Shown: positions 23,319 through 29,897 of the stretch, piece by piece
Layout: each line of letters starts with the position of its first letter
Numbering within the stretch: the stretch's first letter is position 1
Virus record (IMG/VR): IMGVR_UViG_3300035682_001576
Coordinates: 1 to 53,693 of that record
Direction: 5' to 3' (one strand)
From: a virus
DNA length: 53,693 nt
Program-made: the position numbers and the translations under genes
The notes under the pieces: model-generated
Databases searched by the model: none
What the model saw: the letters and a program-made list of their open reading frames with translations, nothing else
Told to the model about the DNA's origin: nothing

Positions 23319-23402
23319 TGGTGTGTGATGTAGGGATCGAACCTACCCGCCCTAAGGCCACTGGGTTACAACCAGCTAGAACGCCATTGTTCCATACCAC
23401 AC
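23319..23402 (-). tRNA. Class II tRNA, anticodon loop TTGTAAC (GTA, Tyr-like)
   Basis: Acceptor GTGTGGT/ATCACAC, D-arm GAAC-AATGGC-GTTC, anticodon arm GCTGG-TTGTAAC-CCAGT, variable arm GGCC-TTA-GGGC, T-arm GTAGGTTCGATCCCTAC, CCA. By position the anticodon is GTA; a normal tRNA-Tyr exists at 20434, so isotype is uncertain. Confidence 0.65.
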
Positions 23403-23415
23403 ATTAAACTTTTAC

Positions 23416-23490
23416 TGGGGTGACTACTGAGTACCGACCTCAGGCTAACTCCTTCACAGGGAGGGGTGCTTCCATTACACTATAGCCACC
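23416..23490 (-). tRNA. tRNA-His(GTG)
   Basis: Starts GGTGGCTATAG and ends GTCACCCCA like E. coli tRNA-His, so G-1 pairs with C73. Anticodon loop CTGTGAA; T-arm CTGAG-GTCGGTA-CTCAG. CCA encoded. Confidence 0.9.
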
Positions 23491-23491
23491 A

Positions 23492-23704
23492 TTGTTATTA
23501 GTTGTATTGTTTCGTTATAGACAACAATAACCCTATTGTCGTTTGCTTTTATCGCCCAAACATTATACAAGGACACTGGCCAGTGTTGATCTTGATTTCG
23601 TTTGGCACAACTGTATATTCGATGCCTGCAGGACAGAGCGAAAATCGCCAGTGCATTAATCTGGTGAACACAGATTTTTTCCAAAACAATACAACTAATA
23701 ACAA
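23492..23704 (-). ncRNA. Stem-closed RNA E11, perfect 21-bp stem
   Basis: TTGTTATTAGTTGTATTGTT(T) at 23492-23512 is exactly complementary to 23684-23704. The ~170-nt insert holds CACTGGCCAGTG and other short hairpins and no credible ORF. It abuts tRNA-His by 1 nt, so it is in the same precursor. Confidence 0.65.
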
Positions 23705-23955
23705 TAAGTGCTTTCTCCCTGCGGCGGTAACTATAGCATAGAGAAGTTGACTAACTATGCCTTCCATCCGCTCCCACAGGGAGAACTCTCGTGTTGCAAA
23801 CGCCGGTTAGGTTAGACCGCAGCTTTCGCTGAAGCAGATTCTTCACCCTTTGTTACCAAAGGCAGACCCTTGCTTGAACCACCCGTAGCCATCACAGCTA
23901 CTTCATCGTCTGGGCTCAGACTAGGCGCTGATTAGGCACCGTGCTCGTTACTACA
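23705..23955 (-). ncRNA. Large structured RNA, GOLLD-like by context only
   Basis: About 250 nt of hairpins on the minus strand: GTCTG-AGCC-CAGAC, GTAGC-TGTGATG-GCTAC, CCTTTG-GTAA-CAAAGG, CAGC-GAAA-GCTG and a 9-bp TTCTCCCTG/CAGGGAGAA closing stem. With E11-E13 it spans ~700 nt. Giant ornate RNAs such as GOLLD are known beside tRNAs in lake phages; I cannot confirm homology without a covariance model. Confidence 0.4.
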
Positions 23956-24027
23956 TCATTATAAAACACATTACAGCTTGTGGCCTTTCTACCATAATAC
24001 TCGGTTCGGCAATGTGTTTTATAATGA
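23956..24027 (-). ncRNA. Stem-closed RNA E12, perfect 17-bp stem
   Basis: TCATTATAAAACACATT (23956-23972) and AATGTGTTTTATAATGA (24011-24027) are exactly complementary and enclose 38 nt. Confidence 0.65.
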
Positions 24028-24104
24028 AGACTTCAGTAGTGTCTCCCGACAGGACTACGTTTCCCAACGTAAAGAAGTCAACGTACTTCTATTGTGATTT
24101 ACAC

Positions 24105-24204
24105 AATATTTTTATGTCTTCTGCACCGATCTGTCGAACCCGTATTTCCTCAATACGGTAGAAGAGGTTGCTAGTCTTCTAAAGGGCAAAGACATAAAAA
24201 TATT
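24105..24204 (-). ncRNA. Stem-closed RNA E13, 16-bp stem
   Basis: AATATTTTTATGTCTT (24105-24120) pairs with 24189-24204. The insert holds CCGTATT-GAGGA-AATACGG and GGGTTCGACAG, a T-loop-like motif. Confidence 0.6.
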
Positions 24205-24212
24205 ATGTAACA

Positions 24213-24333
24213 CAATATTGAAATACACTGAATGTAGCGATGATCGTTACCTCGGCTGAACCAGCCACTCTAGAAGTGCTGTAGTTCTCGTTCAGGCTCA
24301 ACTACTAACGGCTTACAATGTACTTCAATATTG
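24213..24333 (-). ncRNA. Stem-closed element E5 (121 nt)
   Basis: CAATATTGAAGTACATTG / CAGTGTATTTCAATATTG. Compared with E1-E4 the outer C-G pair has become A-T on both arms, a covariation that supports base pairing. It is the first sequence transcribed after promoter/boxA repeat A. Confidence 0.7.
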
Positions 24334-24353
24334 CGTCTAATTTTTAAAGAACG
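24334..24353 (-). promoter_or_regulatory. rRNA-like boxA (repeat A)
   Basis: Minus-strand CGTTCTTTAAAAATTAGACG resembles the NusB/NusE-binding boxA of bacterial rRNA leaders (E. coli TGCTCTTTAACAATT). It lies between promoter A and E5. Confidence 0.5.
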
Positions 24354-24372
24354 ATTTACTTACTGAACTTCT

Positions 24373-24401
24373 ATTATAACTGATTACTGATTTATCGTCA
24401 A
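24373..24401 (-). promoter_or_regulatory. sigma70 promoter A of the stable-RNA operon
   Basis: TTGACG (24396-24401), 17-bp spacer, TATAAT (24373-24378), followed by the boxA-like leader and E5. Confidence 0.8.
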
Positions 24402-24422
24402 GTCTTTTTTTTATATTCTACA

Positions 24423-24694
24423 CAATATTGAAACATACTTACTAAGGGAGGACAGAAATTCTAGCTCGGCTCGTTTTCCAAGATATCGAAATCATTCTCA
24501 TTACTCTCGCCTGTTATGTCCGCCATATACCGATCCAACCCATACGGAATCCGTGGCTGGCGTTATAGTCCATGTTTCGTATGAGCAACATCTGCGACCA
24601 GACATGGGAATCATACTAACCTAACGGAAGCGATAACCTTAGTGTACTTACACAGGCATGACCCATGTACTCACAAAAATATGCTTCAATATTG
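24423..24694 (-). ncRNA. Stem-closed element E6 (272 nt)
   Basis: CAATATTGAAGCATATTT / AGTATGTTTCAATATTG. The largest insert (~235 nt), with a run of internal hairpins, sits between promoter/boxA repeat B and promoter A. Confidence 0.65.
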
Positions 24695-24713
24695 CGTCTA
24701 ATTTTTAAAGAAC
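24694..24713 (-). promoter_or_regulatory. rRNA-like boxA (repeat B)
   Basis: A second copy of CGTTCTTTAAAAATTAGACG upstream of E6, identical to repeat A. Confidence 0.5.
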
Positions 24714-24735
24714 GTTTACTACTTACTATACAACT

Positions 24736-24764
24736 ATTATAACTGAATACTGATTTATTGTCAA
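24736..24764 (-). promoter_or_regulatory. sigma70 promoter B of the stable-RNA operon
   Basis: TTGACA (24759-24764), 17-bp spacer, TATAAT (24736-24741). The ~75-bp unit (promoter plus leader) is duplicated at 24334-24401. Confidence 0.85.
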
Positions 24765-24769
24765 GCTTT

Positions 24770-24961
24770 TTATTCGCCGTCAATATCAATACCGAGTTCA
24801 ATCATATAGGCATCAAGAGCATCAGAATAATAATCTTCTGCCATTACTCTCATGATCAAACTACGATCAAACTTCATGCCGTGAATAACAACGGGACCTT
24901 CGGCATCTAATTTATCACAAAATTTCTCTTCTGCACATGCCATCTGATTTAGTAAATTCAT
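24770..24961 (-). CDS. Hypothetical 63-residue acidic protein
   Basis: MNLLNQMACAEEKFCDKLDAEG..., acidic, no recognised motif. Own promoter plus palindrome box upstream; GAAAAGGAAGTAAAA precedes the ATG. Its stop lies just before the -35 of promoter B. Confidence 0.6.
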   Translation of the reverse strand: MNLLNQMACAEEKFCDKLDAEGPVVIHGMKFDRSLIMRVMAEDYYSDALDAYMIELGIDIDGE

Positions 24962-24992
24962 TTTTACTTCCTTTTCTCTAGTGTATGTGTAT

Positions 24993-25021
24993 ATTTTACA
25001 CTAAAATTGAATTATCGTCAA
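24993..25021 (-). promoter_or_regulatory. sigma70 promoter of the 63-residue gene
   Basis: TTGACG (25016-25021), 17-bp spacer, TAAAAT (24993-24998). Confidence 0.75.
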
Positions 25022-25029
25022 GTTATTTT

Positions 25030-25045
25030 GTTGTATTTTTACAAC
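25030..25045. promoter_or_regulatory. Palindrome box GTTGTA-N4-TACAAC
   Basis: GTTGTATTTTTACAAC, 8 bp upstream of the -35. One of seven 16-bp copies beside early promoters; likely an operator or activator site. Confidence 0.6.
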
Positions 25046-25083
25046 ATTATTAATCATGATTTTATCTTATAATGACTTAATAT

Positions 25084-25091
25084 TATAAATA
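25084..25091 (+). promoter_or_regulatory. T4-type late promoter, 5 nt before ATG
   Basis: TATAAATA, 5 nt, ATG 25097; no Shine-Dalgarno. Confidence 0.65.
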
Positions 25092-25096
25092 TATAT

Positions 25097-25696
25097 ATGA
25101 AATTTAATGGAAATATAAACACTTTATCAACTATTACTAATAGTGATGTTTTATCACTATTACAAATTAAACTTAATAATTATGATTGGGATCATGATCC
25201 ATGTTTATTATACAACAAAGAAAAAGATGTAGCATTTAATGATAGTTACTGTATTCAATTTACTCCAAGTTCATTGATGTGTCATATTCGTTCAACTTAT
25301 AAACAAAATTATACAGAATCCACATTAGAACTTACTAAACTTGGAGATATAATTTCATCAGAAATTCATCAATTGTTCCCAGATCATTACCATCTTAAAA
25401 GTCATTTTGTTGCTATTATCCCACATGGAAAACAAATACGACATACTGATGAATCATTTTATCATAGATATTCCAAAAGATTAGTTGTTCCTATTATTAC
25501 CACTAATTTATCATATACAAATTTTGATAATGATATATATACACTTGAAGTCGGTACAATTTATGAAATGAATAATCGTGTGCCACATTGGAGCGAAAAT
25601 AATGATGATGAGATTAGAGTATTTCTATTCATGGATTTAATTTCTCCAATAAATTTACAAATTATAAAAAATCATTATAAATATTATCATGAGTAA
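25097..25696 (+). CDS. 2OG-Fe(II) oxygenase fold (Asp/Asn hydroxylase-like)
   Basis: 199 residues. QIRHTDESF (His 116, Asp 118), RVPHWSENN (His 164) and EIRVFLF (Arg 174) form the active site; SHFVAIIPHGKQIRHTD...LVVPIITT is the usual Asp/Asn-hydroxylase frame. Predicted leaderless late mRNA. It overlaps the following HNH gene by 8 nt. Confidence 0.75.
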   Translation: MKFNGNINTLSTITNSDVLSLLQIKLNNYDWDHDPCLLYNKEKDVAFNDSYCIQFTPSSLMCHIRSTYKQNYTESTLELTKLGDIISSEIHQLFPDHYHLKSHFVAIIPHGKQIRHTDESFYHRYSKRLVVPIITTNLSYTNFDNDIYTLEVGTIYEMNNRVPHWSENNDDEIRVFLFMDLISPINLQIIKNHYKYYHE

Positions 25697-25961
25697 AGAA
25701 AGAATTCCAACTAACATGAGACGTATTGTAATTGAACGTGATGGATTACGTTGTGTATATTGTGATATAGATTTACTTAAAAATGAAATACATTTAGATC
25801 ATGTAATACCAGAATCCAAAGGTGGGCCAACTTCAATTAGTAATTTACAAGTTACTTGTGGTAAATGTAATCTTGAAAAAGGTATTTTAACCGAAAGTGA
25901 ATTTGAAAATAAACTACGTACACGAGCATTAAACATCTTGAATAGATTAGGTTTCAAATAA
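25689..25961 (+). CDS. Small HNH endonuclease
   Basis: 90 residues, the compact HNH form: RDGLRCVYCDIDL...HLDHVIPESKGGPTSISNLQVTCGKCNLEKG. CxxC pairs (CVYC, CGKC) hold the structural zinc and HLDHV/SNLQ/CN the catalytic core. Unlike the three tRNA-linked HNH genes it lacks the long N-terminal finger. Confidence 0.9.
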   Translation: MSKERIPTNMRRIVIERDGLRCVYCDIDLLKNEIHLDHVIPESKGGPTSISNLQVTCGKCNLEKGILTESEFENKLRTRALNILNRLGFK

Positions 25962-25963
25962 TA

Positions 25964-26191
25964 TCAAATTCTACGCTTTTTCCAAGTGTAATCTTCACCA
26001 TTTGGAAGTTTACCATCTTCTATACTATCCACTCCCATTTTGCCAACTTGATTTGGATTCTCTCCTACCATGGCCACATAACTACGACCTACAGTACGCA
26101 TATTATTGACTCGTGTTAGTGCCTCTATCATTTCTAAATAATCTTCACTACGTGCTTGACCGTCTTCTTCAGTCCAATATACTTTATACAT
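25964..26191 (-). CDS. Hypothetical 75-residue protein
   Basis: MYKVYWTEEDGQARSEDYLEMIEAL..., a short alpha/beta protein of the type common in T4-like phages. GAAAAGAAGAA precedes the ATG. Function unknown; it converges on the HNH gene. Confidence 0.6.
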   Translation of the reverse strand: MYKVYWTEEDGQARSEDYLEMIEALTRVNNMRTVGRSYVAMVGENPNQVGKMGVDSIEDGKLPNGEDYTWKKRRI

Positions 26192-26212
26192 TTCTTCTCT
26201 TTTCGCATTATA

Positions 26213-26809
26213 TTAATTATTGTATATCAACACCGCGTCATCAGCAGTTCTTTCTTTAAGTTCATATCCATTATTAATATATAGTTCTATAGTGTCATCA
26301 ATGATCTTAAGATCCGTTAATCCATTGCATTCAAATCTTATTTTTTTAGGATAATTACTTGTTGGTCTAGATTTTAAATAGTTCAACAAATGTCTTAAAA
26401 TAAAACAATCACTACCTTCGGTATCTATTTTTAAGTAATCAACTGATTCTACTGTATTATCTATGAATAATTGAGAGATAGGAATCTGTAATACGTTTTT
26501 TTCTATAGACACTAAGTGTTTATATTTTGTGTGTTGATAATGATAATACCCTACTTTATTGCATCCCTTGATCTTGTTGGTTAATTGATTTTGATAAATT
26601 ACATTGTCAGGAATATAATAAACATCAACGTAACTCTGAGAATTATCTGCACTAATAGCACAATTTATTTTCTTAACATTCTTTGGACTTGGTAAGTTAT
26701 CTAAATAAAATTTTAAAGGTTCTACAGAAATTCCCACAGTATCATCGTTGGAACCTTGAATCAATGTATCGTAATCACTAGTTCCAATTTCTATAAAATT
26801 ATAATGCAT
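26213..26809 (-). CDS. FkbM-family methyltransferase
   Basis: 198 residues. NFIEIGTSDYDTL is a SAM-binding glycine motif, GISVEPLKFYLDNLPS its acidic second strand, and VDYLKIDTEGSDCFILRHL the FkbM hallmark (KIDTEG). FkbM enzymes O-methylate glycans, lipids or natural products. Late promoter 28 nt upstream with AGGATAAAAAT ribosome site. Confidence 0.8.
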   Translation of the reverse strand: MHYNFIEIGTSDYDTLIQGSNDDTVGISVEPLKFYLDNLPSPKNVKKINCAISADNSQSYVDVYYIPDNVIYQNQLTNKIKGCNKVGYYHYQHTKYKHLVSIEKNVLQIPISQLFIDNTVESVDYLKIDTEGSDCFILRHLLNYLKSRPTSNYPKKIRFECNGLTDLKIIDDTIELYINNGYELKERTADDAVLIYNN

Positions 26810-26836
26810 ATTTTTATCCTATATAATATAGTATAT

Positions 26837-26844
26837 TATTTATC
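26837..26844 (-). promoter_or_regulatory. T4-type late promoter of the FkbM gene
   Basis: GATAAATA on the minus strand, ~28 nt before the ATG. Confidence 0.6.
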
Positions 26845-26872
26845 TGTACAAACTGTTATAGCCATTATTTAT

Positions 26873-26948
26873 TGGTGCTAACTGTTGGAATCGAACCAAC
26901 TTCAACGGTTCTTCAAACCGCCGCTATGACCACATCAGCTAAGTCAGC
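26873..26948 (-). tRNA. tRNA-Phe(GAA)
   Basis: Acceptor GCTGACT/AGTTAGC, D-arm GCTGATGTGGTCATAGC, anticodon loop TTGAAGA, T-arm GTTGGTTCGATTCCAAC, CCA. Its D-arm resembles that in E8. Confidence 0.9.
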
Positions 26949-26954
26949 ATGTTA

Positions 26955-27048
26955 CCATATTGAAATACACTCTTATCATTATCCCAGCGTCCGGATACGG
27001 TTTAACAGGACCCAACGTCAGAGGTCAGGTGAATGTACTTCAATATGG
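26955..27048 (-). ncRNA. Stem-closed element E7 between two tRNAs
   Basis: ACCATATTGAAGTACATTC / GAGTGTATTTCAATATGGT enclose ~60 nt (CTGACCTCTGACGTTGGGTC...). The first ACCA of the element is also the 3' ACCA of the tRNA at 27046-27119, so tRNA 3' processing would release it; tRNA-Phe starts 6 nt after it. Confidence 0.7.
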
Positions 27049-27119
27049 TAGGTTCTAAAAGAATCGAACTTTTGTCTACTGGATGTCGACCAGTAATTCT
27101 CCCATTGAACTAAGAACCT
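27046..27119 (-). tRNA. tRNA with GAC anticodon (Val?), C at position 33
   Basis: Perfect acceptor AGGTTCT/AGAACCT, D-arm GTTC-AATGGGA-GAAT, anticodon arm ACTGG-TCGACAT-CCAGT, T-arm AAAAGTTCGATTCTTTT, A discriminator, CCA shared with E7. Position 33 reads C instead of the near-invariant T. Confidence 0.7.
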
Positions 27120-27171
27120 AATTTGCATAGAACTTGTCACATTATACGCCCTATGCAAGGGCGAGCTACTT

Positions 27172-27489
27172 TCAATACCAATAAGGCAAGTGTGGTTTTG
27201 TTTCAATTACAACATCTTCCGCTTTACCATGCATATAATTGTGTATCAATCTTTTTGAACGAGCACGATATGGCGCTTGTGAACATTCACGGCGAAACCA
27301 AGCGGGCCCATTCCAATGCATGATAAATTTGCCTGAGCGGCGCTCGGCGATTTGTTTTTTACCTTCTTTACTCTTTGGATTCAGATAGAATTTATAATGA
27401 GTGTAATGATATTCATCCATTCTTACCCATTCATAAAGTTTATCTTTGATCATATACTCATCGTGTCTAAAACGATATGTTCTACTCAT
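27172..27489 (-). CDS. Hypothetical basic protein, 105 residues
   Basis: MSRTYRFRHDEYMIKDKLYE...; rich in Arg, Lys, Tyr and Trp (HWNGPAWFRRECSQAPYRARSKRLIH), suggesting RNA or DNA binding. ATAAGGAGAAATAC precedes the ATG. Similar short MSRTYR proteins occur in large phages; role unknown. Confidence 0.65.
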   Translation of the reverse strand: MSRTYRFRHDEYMIKDKLYEWVRMDEYHYTHYKFYLNPKSKEGKKQIAERRSGKFIMHWNGPAWFRRECSQAPYRARSKRLIHNYMHGKAEDVVIETKPHLPYWY

Positions 27490-27567
27490 GTATTTCTCCT
27501 TATACGTAACCTAACGCATTCGGAAAAAATACCTTTCTATAAATTTAAACATAACTACTCCTAAAAT

Positions 27568-27657
27568 TGGAGGGAAAGGTGAGATTCGAACTCACGGAGC
27601 GTTTCCACTCGACAGTTTTCAAGACTGTTGCAATAAACCGGACTCTGCCACTGACCC
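27568..27657 (-). tRNA. tRNA-Ser(TGA), mispaired acceptor
   Basis: Class II: anticodon arm ACAGT-CTTGAAA-ACTGT, variable arm GAGTGGAAACGCTC, T-arm GTGAGTTCGAATCTCAC, CCA. The acceptor GGGTCAG/CTTTCCC has two central mismatches (T-T, C-T), so it may be decaying or edited. Confidence 0.8.
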
Positions 27658-27658
27658 A

Positions 27659-28195
27659 TTACTTACTCAAATATTTTTCAATATCTTCCATTACTAATTG
27701 AAACCCACGTTTATTAAATCTATGTGTTTCACCATCAACAATAGTAATCAAACTTGGTTTAACTTCTGTAATTAATTCACTATGATCAATAACTTCATCA
27801 TATTTGGAAAGAAAATATCTAACCATTGTTTCTGGGGGAATTATTTTTTCATATTTGTTGGCAATTTCTGATTCTACTTTTAATTCAACCAAAGTTTTAC
27901 TTGGTTCAAAACATGGATTTGCCAACCACATTTCGGCATGATATATGTCTGCTAGTTTTTTGGCATACCATGCACCCAAACTAGTACCGACAAAAACTAC
28001 TTTTCTGTATTTGTGAACACCATCAATAAGTGTAGAATCAAGTTTTATACATAATTCTTTAATTGAATGTTCGGGATCACGATGATCAATATTCCATGAT
28101 AAAACTATATCATTTGGGAATGCTGCCCCTAATTGTCTTACTTTATCAGAATTGGCATTAGAGCCAAAACCATGGAAATAAACTATTAAATTCAT
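27659..28195 (-). CDS. YqiA-like alpha/beta hydrolase (esterase)
   Basis: 178 residues. YFHGFGSN (oxyanion region), FVGTSLGAWYAK with the nucleophile Ser in GTSLG, and a late DGETHRF with the catalytic His match the UPF0227/YqiA esterase family. Short-acyl esters are the likely substrates; natural substrate unknown. Promoter at 28218-28246 with a palindrome box above it. Confidence 0.78.
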   Translation of the reverse strand: MNLIVYFHGFGSNANSDKVRQLGAAFPNDIVLSWNIDHRDPEHSIKELCIKLDSTLIDGVHKYRKVVFVGTSLGAWYAKKLADIYHAEMWLANPCFEPSKTLVELKVESEIANKYEKIIPPETMVRYFLSKYDEVIDHSELITEVKPSLITIVDGETHRFNKRGFQLVMEDIEKYLSK

Positions 28196-28217
28196 GTGAT
28201 CTCCTATCTACATAACT

Positions 28218-28246
28218 AGTGTATCATAGATAGTAATTATTGTCAA
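28218..28246 (-). promoter_or_regulatory. sigma70 promoter of the esterase gene
   Basis: TTGACA (28241-28246), 17-bp spacer, TACACT (28218-28223). Confidence 0.6.
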
Positions 28247-28256
28247 GTATTTTTTT

Positions 28257-28272
28257 GTTGCATTTTTACAAC
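28257..28272. promoter_or_regulatory. Palindrome box (GTTGCA variant)
   Basis: GTTGCATTTTTACAAC, one base off the GTTGTA-N4-TACAAC box, 10 bp upstream of the -35. Confidence 0.5.
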
Positions 28273-28280
28273 ACTAAGAC

Positions 28281-28838
28281 TTACTTGGGATATCCCAAAC
28301 CAATTTTGCGATGTGAATATCCGCCAATATCACGATGATAATGATCTGGGGATTCTGGATCTAACTGTATTTTCTTACCAGTCAAGTTTTTAATTCGTTC
28401 TGGTTTAATAAGAGGAAAATCTTTCTTTCTAAGAATATGTTCTATTGCCCCAGAAAATTCTCCCCATGATCTTTGCATTTTCTTATCATCATCAATTATT
28501 TTCATCAAATCTGATTTGCCTTCTTTTGTACCATTAGTGGCAACAGCAATAGATTTTCTTCCATGATTTAATTTGTATATTAAAGTAGCAGTTATTACAC
28601 CATTACGCTCAACCATTTTGATTGCTGAATTAGAGATATCATTATTAATGGATTTTAATTCTTCATCTTTATCTGATATTCCCCCATAACCATTAATATC
28701 TTTATACGAGTTTTGTAACATTGTAATGAGTTGATCACGATATTTCTCACGATATTTTTCATCTTTGGGATTTATTCCAACACTAATAAATCGTTCATTG
28801 AGAACGTTTTCTTTTAGAATTTCATTGATTGCGACCAT
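28281..28838 (-). CDS. Hypothetical protein, 185 residues
   Basis: Starts MVAINEILKENVLNERF at ATG 28838; the GTG at 28853 lies inside the late promoter. The middle (IKMVERNGVITATLIYKLNHGRKSIAVATNG) is a beta sheet followed by charged helices. I do not recognise the family; an N-acetyltransferase-like layout is possible but unproven. Confidence 0.6.
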   Translation of the reverse strand: MVAINEILKENVLNERFISVGINPKDEKYREKYRDQLITMLQNSYKDINGYGGISDKDEELKSINNDISNSAIKMVERNGVITATLIYKLNHGRKSIAVATNGTKEGKSDLMKIIDDDKKMQRSWGEFSGAIEHILRKKDFPLIKPERIKNLTGKKIQLDPESPDHYHRDIGGYSHRKIGLGYPK

Positions 28839-28843
28839 AAATC

Positions 28844-28851
28844 TATTTATC
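28844..28851 (-). promoter_or_regulatory. T4-type late promoter, 5 nt before ATG
   Basis: Minus strand GATAAATA, GATTT, ATG 28838; leaderless mRNA predicted. Confidence 0.65.
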
Positions 28852-28863
28852 ACAAAACTATAA

Positions 28864-28941
28864 TGGACGTGCCGGTCAGATTCGAACTGACGGTTTTAGG
28901 GATTTGCAGTCCCTTGCATTGGGCCACTCTGCCACAGCACG
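28864..28941 (-). tRNA. tRNA-Cys(GCA)
   Basis: Acceptor CGTGCTG/CGGCACG, anticodon arm AGGGA-CTGCAAA-TCCCT, T-arm GTCAGTTCGAATCTGAC, T discriminator, CCA. Confidence 0.92.
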
Positions 28942-28950
28942 ATATTACTT

Positions 28951-29028
28951 TGGTACCCTGTCTCAGATTTGAACTGAGAGAATTTCTCCTTTTGAGAGAG
29001 ATGACTTTGCCAATTTGTCCAACAGGGC
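28951..29028 (-). tRNA. tRNA with CAA anticodon (Leu), short variable loop
   Basis: Acceptor GCCCTGT/ACAGGGT, anticodon arm TCTCT-CTCAAAA-GGAGA, T-arm CTCAGTTCAAATCTGAG, CCA. CAA should be Leu, but the long variable arm of a Leu tRNA is missing, so identity is less sure. Confidence 0.75.
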
Positions 29029-29036
29029 ATAATATT

Positions 29037-29111
29037 TGGTACTCGGTATTGGTAACGATCCAATATCTGCGCCTTATCAAGACGCTGCTAATCCATTTCA
29101 GCTAACCGAGC
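29037..29111 (-). tRNA. tRNA-Ile(GAT)
   Basis: Acceptor GCTCGGT/ACCGAGT, anticodon arm GCGTC-TTGATAA-GGCGC, T-arm ATTGG-ATCGTTA-CCAAT (T-loop starts AT, not TT), CCA. Confidence 0.87.
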
Positions 29112-29120
29112 ATTAAAACT

Positions 29121-29197
29121 TGGAACCCATGGAGGAAGTCGAATCCCCAACCTTTTCGTTCGTAGCGAAGTGCTCTAATCCATTGAGCTACACGGGT
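29121..29197 (-). tRNA. tRNA-Arg(ACG)
   Basis: Acceptor ACCCGTG/CATGGGT, anticodon loop CTACGAA (A34 normally becomes inosine), T-arm GGGGATTCGACTTCCTC, T discriminator, CCA. Confidence 0.88.
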
Positions 29198-29204
29198 ATA
29201 ATTA

Positions 29205-29281
29205 TGGTAGTGAAGAGTGGATTCGAACCACCGACCTTGTGAATATGAGTCACCTGCTCTAACCATCTGAGCTACATCACC
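29205..29281 (-). tRNA. tRNA-Met(CAT), elongator or Ile2-like
   Basis: Acceptor GGTGATG/CTTCACT with one T-T mismatch, anticodon arm GGTGA-CTCATAT-TCACA, T-arm GGTGGTTCGAATCCACT, CCA. Its 5' end overlaps the TGA of the sulfotransferase-like gene by 5 nt. Confidence 0.85.
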
Positions 29282-29897
29282 ATTTTACTGTTCTTGGTAA
29301 ATCATTAATGATAATTTTAATTTCTTCCCAGTTTAGTATCCAATCTGAATACTTTCCAGGATTTTTAATTGGCATTTTTACTATGTCTAATTCTACTTCA
29401 TATCCAAGAATCTTGGGTATATTATTAATATCGTTACAAAATTCCGAATAATCAATTATTATTGTATTTTTTTGTAATTTATTATCGATAGTTTTAAAGA
29501 ATTGTACTACACGATTATAGTGATGAAAAAAATCATTTATATTCAGTATAAATGGTTTAATGATTATATTTGGTATATTATAATGTTTGAATATATGCCA
29601 ATGTCCTATATGAGGTTGAATACAAAAACTTAAAGCCGATTCAACCATATCACGAGTACTTAAGATACACTGTGTATCTTCTAAGATTAGATCAAGATCA
29701 TCTATTATATGTGTATGAACCAAATCTAGATATTTCATTGGCAAATGATTATTAATACCTGCATGATGAAACTTAAGATTATTATTATAAATATTCTGTA
29801 ATGATGCACAAATTAATCTACTACCTGTTCGTCCAGGACTTATTACTATCCAACTATCAGTATTATTAGGATATCTTTTCATATCTTGTATTGTCAT
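29277..29897 (-). CDS. Sulfotransferase-like P-loop protein
   Basis: 206 residues from ATG 29897. WIVISPGRTGSRLIC has the PAPS-binding loop (PGRTGSR), and QCILSTRDMVESALSF the RD..ES block that contacts the 3'-phosphate. Related in layout to the gene at 10800. Its start codon lies within the 3' arm of RNA element E8, so the hairpin would bury it; an alternative ATG is at 29882. Confidence 0.65.
   Translation of the reverse strand: MTIQDMKRYPNNTDSWIVISPGRTGSRLICASLQNIYNNNLKFHHAGINNHLPMKYLDLVHTHIIDDLDLILEDTQCILSTRDMVESALSFCIQPHIGHWHIFKHYNIPNIIIKPFILNINDFFHHYNRVVQFFKTIDNKLQKNTIIIDYSEFCNDINNIPKILGYEVELDIVKMPIKNPGKYSDWILNWEEIKIIINDLPRTVKW

Noticed and set aside
23037-23333. A 98-codon plus-strand frame.
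   Set aside because: It starts in the E4 stem, runs through perfect hairpins, has no ribosome site and unusual Leu/Pro/Trp composition; chance frame in GC-richer RNA sequence.
23705-23990. Possible phage tmRNA: a minus-strand frame ends ...SASAKAAV-TAA within hairpins.
   Set aside because: No tRNA-Ala-like ends with the G-U pair were found, the tag does not end in a typical ALAA, and the frame is open far upstream without tmRNA layout. Kept as unassigned structured RNA.
23492-24204. Group I intron or RNase P RNA.
   Set aside because: The conserved core motifs I would expect (P4/P7 with bound-G site, or the GAGGAAAGTCC block of RNase P) are not visible and tRNA-His is uninterrupted.
22268-24333. 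CRISPR array.
   Set aside because: The repeats are inverted arms of hairpins with variable spacing and insert size, not direct repeats with uniform spacers; no cas genes.
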